6,232 nt of DNA from an uncultured Novosphingobium sp. (GTDB taxonomy: Bacteria; Pseudomonadota; Alphaproteobacteria; Sphingomonadales; Sphingomonadaceae), in contig CALMBN010000234.1 in NCBI GenBank assembly GCA_937860195.1, positions 1-6,232 of the forward strand. The letters are read 5' to 3'. The position numbers and the translations under genes are program-made. Each line of letters opens with the position of its first letter. Within the stretch, counting starts at the first letter, position 1. Below are positions 1-6,232 of this stretch, piece by piece. The notes below the pieces were generated by a model. That model did not search any database and was not told where the DNA came from. It worked only from the letters and a program-made list of their open reading frames with translations.

Positions 1-1368
1 CACATCGTCCAGCCGCTCCAGCGCAACCACACGCGTATCAATGGGCTGACGCCCCGGCGGCATCTCGTCGAGCCGGGAAACGTCCATTTCGCCATATTGG
101 GCAAGCGTCAGCGTGCGCGGGATCGGGGTTGCGGTCATCGCCAGGCAATGCGGGGTCCGCTTTCCTTTCTGGGTCAGCATCAGCCGCTGGCCGACCCCGA
201 AGCAGTGCTGCTCGTCAATCACAACCAGCGCCAGGTTCTTGTATGCAACAGCGTCCTGAAAGATCGCATGGGTGCCGACCACCAGCTGGATCGAGCCATC
301 GAGCAACCCCATCAGGATCGATTCGCGTGCCCGGCCCTTGTCGCGGCCAGTAAGCAGCGCAAGCGTCACTCCGGTCCCGGACAGCAGCCCGGTCAAAGTT
401 TGGTGGTGCTGGCGGGCAAGAATTTCGGTCGGGGCGAGCAGCGCTGCCTGTGCCCCCGCCTCCACTGCCAGCAACATCGCCTCGAGCGCTACCACCGTCT
501 TGCCCGAGCCGACATCACCCTGCAGCAGCCGCAGCATCGGCGCGACCTGGGCCATGTCCTCCTCGATCTCGCGGATCGACCGGCTTTGTGCCCTGGTCAG
601 TCCGAACGGCAGGTTTAGCGTCCCGCGCAGCGATCCATCGCCAGTCAGTGCGGTGCCGGACTTCGCCCGGTTCGCGTTCCTGACCAGCATCAAGGCCAGC
701 GAGTTGGCGAGCAACTCATCGTAGGCCAGCCGGTCGCGCGCGGCGGCATGTTCGCTGCGGTGCACCAATTCCAGAGCATCGCGCCAACGCGGCCATTGCA
801 TTTTGTCGGCCAGCCCCGGTTCGATCCATTCGGGTAGCCCTGGCACAGTTGCCAGCGCCTGCTGGACCAGCGCCGCAATCCGGTTCTGGGTCAGCCCTTC
901 GGACAGCGGATAGACCGGCTCGGTCAGCTGCCCGACCAGCGCCGCGCTATCCACTTCGACATGGTCGGGGTGAACGATCTGGAGCAACTGCCCATATTGC
1001 TCGAGCTTGCCCGCGACCCAGCGCAGTTCGCCGACCGGTAACTGCTTCTTCGCCGAATAGGATGCGCGCCCGAAATAGCTGATTGCGCAGATGTTGCCGA
1101 TCGCATCGCTCGCCAGCACCCGAAACGGACCGCGCCCGGATGATCCGCGATGTTCGACAACAGTCAGCGCAATAATGATCTGTTCCCCAACGCTTGCCTC
1201 ATCAAGATTGCCAACTGCGCGGCGCTGCACAAACCGGTCTGGCAAGTGATAGGCAAAATCGCGCACCCGGGTCAGCCCCAACCGTTCCAGCGGGCGCGCC
1301 AACCCGGTGCCGACCCCTTTCAGGCTGTCGGCAGGAACAAACAGGGGATTGAGGCGTTCCGGGCGCAT
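1..1368 (-). CDS. recG: ATP-dependent DNA helicase RecG, N-terminal part (3' end beyond the left edge)
   Basis: RecG is a double-stranded-DNA translocase that reverses stalled replication forks and drives branch migration of Holliday junctions and R-loops. The window holds 456 codons from the ATG at 1368-1366, against a usual family length near 680-700 residues, so the rest of the motor lies off the left edge. Roughly residues 1-150 form the wedge/OB-fold region (for example the segment ISYFGRASYSAKKQLPVGE). The helicase module follows: Walker A GDVGSGKT at residues 284-291, APTEILARQH shortly after it, VGTHAIF, motif II DEQHCFGV at 385-392, and TATPIPRTL at 412-420. Family members usually read DEQHRFGV, so Cys389 is unusual. 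The start is supported by a Shine-Dalgarno-like AAGGA four bases upstream and by the normal RecG N-terminus (NPLFVPADSLKGVG). The gene is transcribed divergently from the next gene. The family assignment is secure. Confidence 0.97.
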   Translation of the reverse strand, partial: MRPERLNPLFVPADSLKGVGTGLARPLERLGLTRVRDFAYHLPDRFVQRRAVGNLDEASVGEQIIIALTVVEHRGSSGRGPFRVLASDAIGNICAISYFGRASYSAKKQLPVGELRWVAGKLEQYGQLLQIVHPDHVEVDSAALVGQLTEPVYPLSEGLTQNRIAALVQQALATVPGLPEWIEPGLADKMQWPRWRDALELVHRSEHAAARDRLAYDELLANSLALMLVRNANRAKSGTALTGDGSLRGTLNLPFGLTRAQSRSIREIEEDMAQVAPMLRLLQGDVGSGKTVVALEAMLLAVEAGAQAALLAPTEILARQHHQTLTGLLSGTGVTLALLTGRDKGRARESILMGLLDGSIQLVVGTHAIFQDAVAYKNLALVVIDEQHCFGVGQRLMLTQKGKRTPHCLAMTATPIPRTLTLAQYGEMDVSRLDEMPPGRQPIDTRVVALERLDDV

Positions 1369-1372
1369 GGTT

Positions 1373-1378
1373 TCCTTT
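1373..1378 (-). promoter_or_regulatory. Ribosome binding site of recG
   Basis: On the minus strand the sequence reads AAAGGA followed by AACC and the ATG. The purine-rich core complements the 16S rRNA tail, with a fairly short spacer of four bases. It supports the recG start at 1368. Confidence 0.6.
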
Positions 1379-1466
1379 AATCAGCCTCAGGACATTTTCG
1401 CCAGTTTTTGATGCAGCGCATGGACGGTTTGCGGCGCAGCACTTCAACTCGTTCTGTTGTAAAGCC

Positions 1467-1472
1467 AAGGAG
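1467..1472 (+). promoter_or_regulatory. Ribosome binding site of the host-attachment-family gene
   Basis: The sequence AAGGAG lies six bases before the ATG at 1479. It is a near-perfect Shine-Dalgarno sequence and the strongest one in the window. It fixes the start of the following gene. Confidence 0.8.
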
Positions 1473-1478
1473 AGTTCA

Positions 1479-1883
1479 ATGTTGTTGCCCCATGGAGCCG
1501 TGATCGCAGTGGTCGATGGCCAGAATTTCGAACTGTATCGCAACGCAGGTGACGAAGCCGCGCCGGAACTGGCCGCGCTTCCCGCGCCAAAGCTTGATGC
1601 GCATAACCACTCGGGCGGCAGCCATCATTCCAGCGCGGGCAACCATACTGGAGGCCTTGTGAACGAAGATGCCCACGCAAGCGCGGCTGCGGCCTGGCTC
1701 AACGGACAGGTTCTGGCTCACAAAATCAAGGATCTGGTCGTGATCGCCCCGCCCCGCACCCTGGGCGAACTGCGCAAGCATTATCACAAGTTGACCGAGC
1801 GGGCGATCGCCAAGGAACTGCACAAGGACCTGATCGGCAAGCAGCCAGCCGACATCATTGCCGCACTGCGGGAAAAGTATTGA
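1479..1883 (+). CDS. Host attachment protein family (AtsE-like) small protein
   Basis: This 134-residue soluble protein has no signal peptide or membrane segment. It resembles the family annotated as 'protein required for attachment to host cells', named after a plant-attachment gene of Agrobacterium. The family is widespread in bacteria that do not attach to hosts, so the name is a poor guide to function. Some related families have been grouped with bacterial release-factor-like (baeRF) domains; I recall this and did not verify it. The recognisable parts are an N-terminal beta-strand segment (AVIAVVDGQNFELYRN, residues 7-22) and a C-terminal block from about residue 86 (LVVIAPPRTLGELRKHY, then TERAIAKELHKDL). 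Between them is a loop rich in His, Gly and Ser (residues 42-66) with histidines at 42, 44, 49, 50, 56 and 66. The start is set by a strong ribosome binding site. The gene ends 39 bases before the sdhE ATG, so co-transcription with sdhE is likely. Family call is fairly sure; function is unknown. Confidence 0.8.
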   Translation: MLLPHGAVIAVVDGQNFELYRNAGDEAAPELAALPAPKLDAHNHSGGSHHSSAGNHTGGLVNEDAHASAAAAWLNGQVLAHKIKDLVVIAPPRTLGELRKHYHKLTERAIAKELHKDLIGKQPADIIAALREKY

Positions 1884-1922
1884 ACGTTGCCTTTGTCGTC
1901 GCTGCGGCTTAGCGGCGGCGAC

Positions 1923-2189
1923 ATGGACCTCGAGAACCGCCTGCGCCGTCTGAAATTCCGCGCGTGGCATCGCGGCACGCGTGAAGCGGATTATATGATC
2001 GGCTGCTTCTTCGATACCAAGCACGACCGCTGGGGCCCGGCCGAGGTCGAATGGTACGAGCGTCTGTTGGACGAGGACGACGTCGACATCATGGGCTGGG
2101 CGCTCGGCACGCTGGCTGTTCCCGACGAATACGCCGGACCGCTGATGGACGCGTTCCGCAAACTGGACTTTGTCGAAATCCCGCGCTGA
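1923..2189 (+). CDS. sdhE: SdhE, FAD assembly factor for succinate dehydrogenase (DUF339/Sdh5/YgfY family)
   Basis: SdhE is a small cytoplasmic protein that promotes covalent attachment of FAD to the SdhA subunit of succinate dehydrogenase, and so supports the TCA cycle and respiration. The 88-residue product has the family's usual size and all its hallmarks. These are the N-terminal LRRLKFRAWHRGTREAD, which contains the conserved RGxxE motif (Arg17, Gly18, Glu21), then MIGCFF, an acidic central part (LLDEDDVDIMGWALG), and a C-terminal segment ending LDFVEIPR. I chose the ATG at 1923 because it gives the standard N-terminus. An in-frame TTG at 1887 would add 12 residues with no family resemblance. 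No good Shine-Dalgarno sequence precedes 1923 (GCGGCGGCGAC only), so translation may depend on coupling to the upstream gene 39 bases away. mfd follows in the same direction. Confidence 0.93.
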   Translation: MDLENRLRRLKFRAWHRGTREADYMIGCFFDTKHDRWGPAEVEWYERLLDEDDVDIMGWALGTLAVPDEYAGPLMDAFRKLDFVEIPR

Positions 2190-2229
2190 CAAGCGCACAA
2201 TGACCCGCTAAGGCACCCGTCCGCCCGGA

Positions 2230-2258
2230 CCCCGCTCGCCGTAAATCGGTGCGCGGGG
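2230..2258 (+). terminator. GC-rich stem-loop between sdhE and mfd (possible terminator or leader hairpin)
   Basis: CCCCGC at 2230-2235 pairs with GCGGGG at 2253-2258. After a single T/C mismatch, CGCCG at 2237-2241 pairs with CGGTG at 2247-2251 (one G-T wobble), closing the loop TAAAT. The stem has 11 pairs and lies 41 bases past the sdhE stop and 20 bases before the mfd ATG. No T-run follows; the next bases are CAATTGC. A classical intrinsic terminator is therefore not proven. It could equally be an mRNA-stabilising 3' end for sdhE or a structure in the mfd leader. The pairing is read directly from sequence; the role is inferred. Confidence 0.45.
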
Positions 2259-2278
2259 CAATTGCTGTTGCGAGTATC

Positions 2279-5200
2279 ATGCCTGACCTGTCGAAGATTC
2301 TTGCCGCCAAAACCCCGTTGACCCTGTCGTCGCTCGCCCGCGGCGCGCAGCCGCTGGTCTTGGCGGATCTGGCGCGGGCGGCAAAGACCCGTGCCGTGTT
2401 CATCGCGCCTGACGAAGCGGCGATGCAAGGAATTGCAGACAGCACAGCGTACTTTGCGCCCGAGCTGGAGGTTCTTGCATTCCCCGCATGGGACTGCCTG
2501 CCATATGACCGGGCCAGCCCGGCCTTGTCGGTATCGGCTCGGCGGCTGGCGGCGTTGCACCGGTTGCAGGCCACAGCGCGCGGCCCACAGCTGTTGATCA
2601 CCACGATCAACGCCGTGCTGCAACGCGTCGCCACGCCATTCAGAATTCGCGAGAATGTCCGCCTGCTCAAACCGGGGATAGAAATCGGCCGCGAGAGCCT
2701 GATCGCGCTGCTCCAGCGGCAGGGTTATTCACGCACCGATACGGTTGCAGATGCGGGTGAATTTGCCGTGCGTGGGTCGATCTTCGATATTTTCCCATCC
2801 GGCCTTGATGCAGGCCTGCGGCTCGATTTCTTTGGGGACGAACTGGAAACGCTGCGCCTGTTCGATCCGGGCACCCAGCGCTCGCACGGAGTAGCGGAAG
2901 AACACTTGCTGCTGCCCGCGAGCGAGGCGCTGCTCGACGAAGACAGCGTCAAGCGTTTTCGCACCCGTTACCGAGAGCAGTTCGGGGCCAGCGCGACGTC
3001 AGATCCGCTCTATCAGGCGGTCAGCGACGGGCGGCGCCTGGCCGGGCTGGAGCACTGGCTGCCGCTGTTCGAGGATCGGCTGACCACCTTGTTTGATCAT
3101 CTGGGCGATGACGACACAATCGTGATTGATAGCGCGGCATCAGGGGCTGCTGACGAACGCTTGACAGACATCGCCGACTACTTTGCCGCGCGCAGTGATA
3201 CTGCCGGCAAGGCCGCTGGCTCCTATCGTCCGCTGGAACCCGCCGCGCTCTATCTGACCAAGGATGAACTCGGCGGCGTGCTGCGGAGCCACCCGGTCCA
3301 CCGGGCCGATATCTTTGCCCAACCCGATAGCGCGCAGGCACTCGATTTCGGCTTTACCAGCAGCCGCGATTTCACCCCGGAGCGGGCGCGCGGGGACAAC
3401 ATATACGAAGCTGCCGCAACCTATCTGACCGGACAGGCCAAACGCGGCAAAAAGGTGCTGATCGCTGCCTATACCGAAGGCAGCCGTGCCCGGTTGGCAT
3501 CGATCCTTGGCGAAGCGGCGCGCCCTGCTCCGGTGCTGGCCGATAGCTGGCAGGAAGCGCTGGGTTTGGCAGCCAAGGGTTCACCGGTTGCGCTGGTGCT
3601 GCCGCTTGAAACCGGCTTTGCCAATGACGAGCTGGAACTGGTCACCGAGCAGGACATTCTGGGCGACCGGCTGGTCCGCCGCAAAAAGCGCCGCAAGGGC
3701 GCCGATGCCTTCCTCGCCGAACTCGCCGCGCTGACCCCGGGCGATCTGGTGGTCCACATGGAGCACGGGATCGGGCGCTACATCGGCCTGCAATCGATTC
3801 CGGTCGGACAAAGCCCGCACGATTGCGTCGCGCTGGAATACCACGGCGGCGACAAGCTCTATGTGCCCGTAGAAAACATCGACGTGCTCAGCCGCTATGG
3901 CTCGGACAACGAATTCGTTGGCTTGGACCGCCTTGGCGGCGAAGGCTGGCAAAAGCGCAAAAGCCGGCTCAAGGAACGCATCCGGGCAATTGCGCACGAA
4001 TTGCTCAAAACTGCGGCACTGCGCGCGTTGCGGCAGGCCCCGGCACTCTCCGCCGATCCGGCCAGTTATGACCCCTTCGTCGATCGGTTCCCGTGGGCCG
4101 AAACTGACGATCAGGAAGCCGCGATCGAAGATGTGCTCCGCGATCTGACCGAGGGTCGTCCGATGGACCGGCTGGTTTGCGGCGATGTCGGCTTCGGCAA
4201 GACCGAAGTCGCCCTGCGCGCGGCCTTCGTTGCCGCCATGGCGGGGCATCAGGTTGCGGTCATTGCGCCAACGACACTGCTCGCCCGCCAGCATTTCACG
4301 GGATTTACCGAGCGGTTCGCCGGGTTCCCGCTCAAGGTTGGGCGGCTCTCCCGGCTGGTTGGCGACAAGGAAGCCAAAGCGACCAAAGCTGCGCTGGCCG
4401 ATGGGACCTGCGATGTGGTGATCGGCACTCATGCACTTCTCGCAAAGAGTCTAAGCTTCAAGCAGCTTGGCCTTGTAATCGTTGATGAAGAACAGCGGTT
4501 CGGGGTCACCCACAAGGAAACGCTCAAGCAGCTTCGCAGCAACGTCCATATGCTGACGCTGACCGCAACCCCGATCCCGCGTACATTGCAAATGGCGATG
4601 TCGGGCCTGCGCGAACTGTCGACCATTCAGACCGCCCCGGTCGACCGCCTGGCGGTCCGTACCTATGTGATGGAATGGGACGACATGGTGATGCGCGAGG
4701 CCCTGCTGCGCGAGCACCACCGCGGCGGGCAAAGCTTCATCGTCGTGCCCCGGATCGCCGACATGCCCGAGGTCGAAGACTGGTTGCACAAGACCGTGCC
4801 CGAGGTTCGTTACATCTCTGCCCACGGCCAGATGGCGGCAAGTGAAGTCGAAGAGCGGATGAGCGCGTTTTACGAGAAGAAGTACGAGGTGCTGGTCTCT
4901 ACCACGATCGTCGAGAGCGGCCTCGATATCCCAAGCGCGAACACGATCATCATCCACCGCGCTGACCGGTTCGGCCTCGCCCAGCTTTACCAGCTGCGCG
5001 GGCGGGTCGGTCGGGCCAAGCTCAGGGCCTATGCCTATCTGACCACTTTGGCCGATAACCAGCTTTCCGAAGTGGCCGAAAAGCGACTCAAAGTGCTCGG
5101 CGATCTCGACAGCCTAGGCGCCGGGTTCCAGCTTGCCAGCCACGATCTCGACATCCGCGGGGCCGGTAACCTGCTGGGTGACGAGCAATCGGGTCACATC

Positions 5201-5752
5201 CGGGAAGTCGGATTCGAACTCTACCAATCGATGCTGGAAGACGCGATCCTCGCAGCCAAGGCCGGGGAAATGGGCCTGGCGCGGGAGCGGCACTCGCTCT
5301 CCCCGCAGATCACTGTCGATGCGCCGATCATGATCCCCGAAGACTATGTGCCCGATCTGGCTGTCCGGATGGCGCTCTATCGTCGCCTCAACGATGCCGA
5401 AGATCAGGCCGAAATCGAAAGCCTGTCAGCCGAAATGATCGACCGGTTTGGTCCGCTGCCCCAACCGACTGCCAATCTGATCAAGCTGATCCAGATCAAA
5501 CGGCAAGCGATCGAGGCTAACATTGCCAAGATCGATGTCGGCGCGAAAGGCTCTTTGGTGGCGTTCCATCACGACACCTTCCCCGATCCCGCCGGGCTGA
5601 TTGCTTATGCCGCGCGGCTGGAGGGCACCATCAAGCTGCGTCCCGACAGCAAGATCGTCGTCACCCGCGCCTGGGGCAGCGCCGAGGCGCGGCTCAACGG
5701 GCTGTTTCAACTGACCAAAGGATTGAGCGCGATCGCCCGGAAGGCGCGTTAG
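2279..5752 (+). CDS. mfd: Transcription-repair coupling factor Mfd
   Basis: Mfd binds RNA polymerase stalled at DNA damage, pushes it off using ATP-driven DNA translocation, and recruits UvrA for nucleotide excision repair. The gene is complete, with 1157 residues (E. coli Mfd has 1148). Domains in order: a UvrB-like region at about 1-330 (FPAWDCLPYD near 75-85; EFAVRGSIFDIFPSG at 161-175 in the UvrA-binding module); a basic linker (RRKKRRK, 467-473); the CarD-like RNA polymerase interaction domain from about 486 (VVHMEHGIGRYIGL); the RecG-type translocase with Walker A GDVGFGKT at 635-642, DEEQRFG at 736-742, TATPIPRTL at 762-770, motif V (TTIVESGLDI, 875-884) and motif VI (QLYQLRGRVGR, 902-912); and the C-terminal autoinhibitory TRCF domain from about 1010. 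All motor motifs are intact. I chose the ATG at 2279 because MPDLSKILAAKTPLTLSS is a typical N-terminus. An in-frame GTG at 2249 lies inside the stem-loop. The ribosome binding site is weak. Confidence 0.98.
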   Translation: MPDLSKILAAKTPLTLSSLARGAQPLVLADLARAAKTRAVFIAPDEAAMQGIADSTAYFAPELEVLAFPAWDCLPYDRASPALSVSARRLAALHRLQATARGPQLLITTINAVLQRVATPFRIRENVRLLKPGIEIGRESLIALLQRQGYSRTDTVADAGEFAVRGSIFDIFPSGLDAGLRLDFFGDELETLRLFDPGTQRSHGVAEEHLLLPASEALLDEDSVKRFRTRYREQFGASATSDPLYQAVSDGRRLAGLEHWLPLFEDRLTTLFDHLGDDDTIVIDSAASGAADERLTDIADYFAARSDTAGKAAGSYRPLEPAALYLTKDELGGVLRSHPVHRADIFAQPDSAQALDFGFTSSRDFTPERARGDNIYEAAATYLTGQAKRGKKVLIAAYTEGSRARLASILGEAARPAPVLADSWQEALGLAAKGSPVALVLPLETGFANDELELVTEQDILGDRLVRRKKRRKGADAFLAELAALTPGDLVVHMEHGIGRYIGLQSIPVGQSPHDCVALEYHGGDKLYVPVENIDVLSRYGSDNEFVGLDRLGGEGWQKRKSRLKERIRAIAHELLKTAALRALRQAPALSADPASYDPFVDRFPWAETDDQEAAIEDVLRDLTEGRPMDRLVCGDVGFGKTEVALRAAFVAAMAGHQVAVIAPTTLLARQHFTGFTERFAGFPLKVGRLSRLVGDKEAKATKAALADGTCDVVIGTHALLAKSLSFKQLGLVIVDEEQRFGVTHKETLKQLRSNVHMLTLTATPIPRTLQMAMSGLRELSTIQTAPVDRLAVRTYVMEWDDMVMREALLREHHRGGQSFIVVPRIADMPEVEDWLHKTVPEVRYISAHGQMAASEVEERMSAFYEKKYEVLVSTTIVESGLDIPSANTIIIHRADRFGLAQLYQLRGRVGRAKLRAYAYLTTLADNQLSEVAEKRLKVLGDLDSLGAGFQLASHDLDIRGAGNLLGDEQSGHIREVGFELYQSMLEDAILAAKAGEMGLARERHSLSPQITVDAPIMIPEDYVPDLAVRMALYRRLNDAEDQAEIESLSAEMIDRFGPLPQPTANLIKLIQIKRQAIEANIAKIDVGAKGSLVAFHHDTFPDPAGLIAYAARLEGTIKLRPDSKIVVTRAWGSAEARLNGLFQLTKGLSAIARKAR

Positions 5753-5779
5753 CAAGCGCCGCGACCTCCGCTTGAAACG

Positions 5780-6232
5780 TTACAGTCCCGCCTCGGCCAG
5801 CAGCGCCTCGGTGCTCGCGTCAAATTGTGCCCCGCCGACCTCGATCGATTTGGCTATTTCCTTGCCGAGTTCGACCCCGAACTGGTCGAAGGCGTTGATT
5901 TCCATCAGCACGGCGCTGGCGAAAGTGCGATGTTCGTGGAATGCGATCAGCGCGCCCAGTGTAGCGGGGTTCAGGTCTTCGCACAGGATCGTCGCCGAAG
6001 GCCGGTCACCGGGATAGGCCCGCGCAGCGTCCTTCGCCTCTTTGCCTGCCATCAGCGCTGCCCCTTGAGCGAAGCAATTGGTCAACAGGTTGCGATGGTG
6101 CGCGGGATCAAGACTGTCGCCCGGAATAATCGCGGCGATGAAATCTACGGGCACCAGATTGGTGCCTTGATGCAGCAGCTGGAACACCGCGTGCTGGGCA
6201 TCGGTCCCGACCCCGCCCCAGGTGATCGGCGC
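5780..6232 (-). CDS. pgi: Glucose-6-phosphate isomerase, C-terminal part (5' end beyond the right edge)
   Basis: Pgi interconverts glucose-6-phosphate and fructose-6-phosphate in the cytoplasm. In sphingomonads, which largely use the Entner-Doudoroff route, it acts mainly in gluconeogenesis and sugar-phosphate cycling; that last point is general knowledge of the group. The window contains the last 150 residues and the TAA stop at 5782-5780, out of a usual 500-550. Visible landmarks are WGGVGTDAQHAVFQLLHQGT, whose His in the QHA motif matches the catalytic histidine of the family, then VPVDFIA, NCFAQGAALMAGK, LGALIAFHEHRTF, and the family signature FDQFGVELGKEIA, which carries the catalytic lysine. 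The C-terminus stops at LLAEAGL, shorter than the E. coli tail. The reading frame runs off the right edge without a break. The gene converges on mfd with 27 bases between the stops. Confidence 0.96.
   Translation of the reverse strand, partial: APITWGGVGTDAQHAVFQLLHQGTNLVPVDFIAAIIPGDSLDPAHHRNLLTNCFAQGAALMAGKEAKDAARAYPGDRPSATILCEDLNPATLGALIAFHEHRTFASAVLMEINAFDQFGVELGKEIAKSIEVGGAQFDASTEALLAEAGL

Larger units (their letters stand above)
1369..1478. other. Divergent intergenic region between recG and the host-attachment-family gene
   Basis: This 110-bp gap must carry the promoter of the plus-strand gene, and probably that of recG unless it is read from elsewhere. I looked for sigma-70-like -35/-10 pairs and for the alphaproteobacterial general-stress pattern (GGAAC with a downstream GTT). 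I found only weak partial matches, for example TTGAAG on the minus strand (complement near 1440-1450) followed 17 bases later by a poor -10. I found no long inverted repeat or operator-like palindrome. The only confident signals are the two ribosome binding sites at its edges. Confidence 0.5.

Noticed and set aside
97..618. Plus-strand open frames of 150-173 codons over recG
   Set aside because: They are antisense to the RecG helicase core. The products are Gln/Arg-rich or Ser/Pro-rich low-complexity sequence typical of shadow frames.
1887..1922. TTG at 1887 as an alternative start of sdhE, adding 12 residues
   Set aside because: The added residues do not resemble SdhE, and the ATG at 1923 gives the standard length and N-terminus.
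2183..2196. Small hairpin GCGCT/AGCGC over the sdhE stop codon
   Set aside because: Only five pairs with no T-run. Such short repeats are common by chance at this GC content.
1476..2198. A 240-codon open frame on the minus strand across the two small genes
   Set aside because: It is antisense to two plus-strand genes with recognisable families, shows no known motif, and is expected in GC-rich DNA where antisense frames rarely meet stops.
2249..2278. GTG at 2249 as an alternative start of mfd, adding ten residues
   Set aside because: It lies within the 3' arm of the stem-loop, has no ribosome binding site, and the extra residues are not part of the usual Mfd N-terminus.
3581..4432. A 283-codon open frame on the minus strand inside mfd
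   Set aside because: It is fully antisense to conserved Mfd domains, including the RNA polymerase interaction domain and Walker A. Its translation has no domain character.
5743..5760. Possible bidirectional terminator between the convergent mfd and pgi genes
   Set aside because: GGCGC at 5743-5747 can pair with GCGCC at 5756-5760 around the mfd stop. The stem is short, contains a bulge, and no T-run follows on either strand, so it is too weak to annotate.

Overview
The window comes from the chromosome of a GC-rich alphaproteobacterium. The Mfd, SdhE and host-attachment-family proteins all look like those of the Sphingomonadales (Erythrobacteraceae, Novosphingobium or Sphingomonas type). That placement is inferred from protein sequence style and gene order, not from a search. 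There are no mobile elements, tRNA or rRNA genes, CRISPR arrays or phage genes, and the region reads as ordinary core genome.

Layout from left to right: (1) the N-terminal two thirds of recG on the minus strand, cut by the left edge; (2) a 110-bp divergent intergenic region; (3) a small plus-strand gene of the 'host attachment protein' (AtsE-like) family; (4) sdhE, the flavinylation factor for succinate dehydrogenase; (5) an 89-bp gap with a strong GC-rich stem-loop; (6) a complete mfd gene for the transcription-repair coupling factor, which fills more than half of the window; (7) a 27-bp convergent gap; (8) the C-terminal 150 residues of glucose-6-phosphate isomerase (pgi) on the minus strand, cut by the right edge.

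Functionally, RecG and Mfd are related double-stranded-DNA translocases with the same motor module. RecG remodels stalled forks. Mfd removes stalled RNA polymerase and recruits UvrA. SdhE and Pgi belong to central carbon metabolism, and the host-attachment-family protein has no firmly known role. The genes are neighbours rather than members of one pathway.

I found no convincing undescribed system. The items worth a second look are a Cys in place of the usual Arg in the RecG helicase motif II region (DEQHCFGV), an 11-bp-stem hairpin just upstream of mfd, a 22-nt perfect inverted repeat formed by the shared helicase motif of recG and mfd, and a histidine-rich segment in the host-attachment-family protein.
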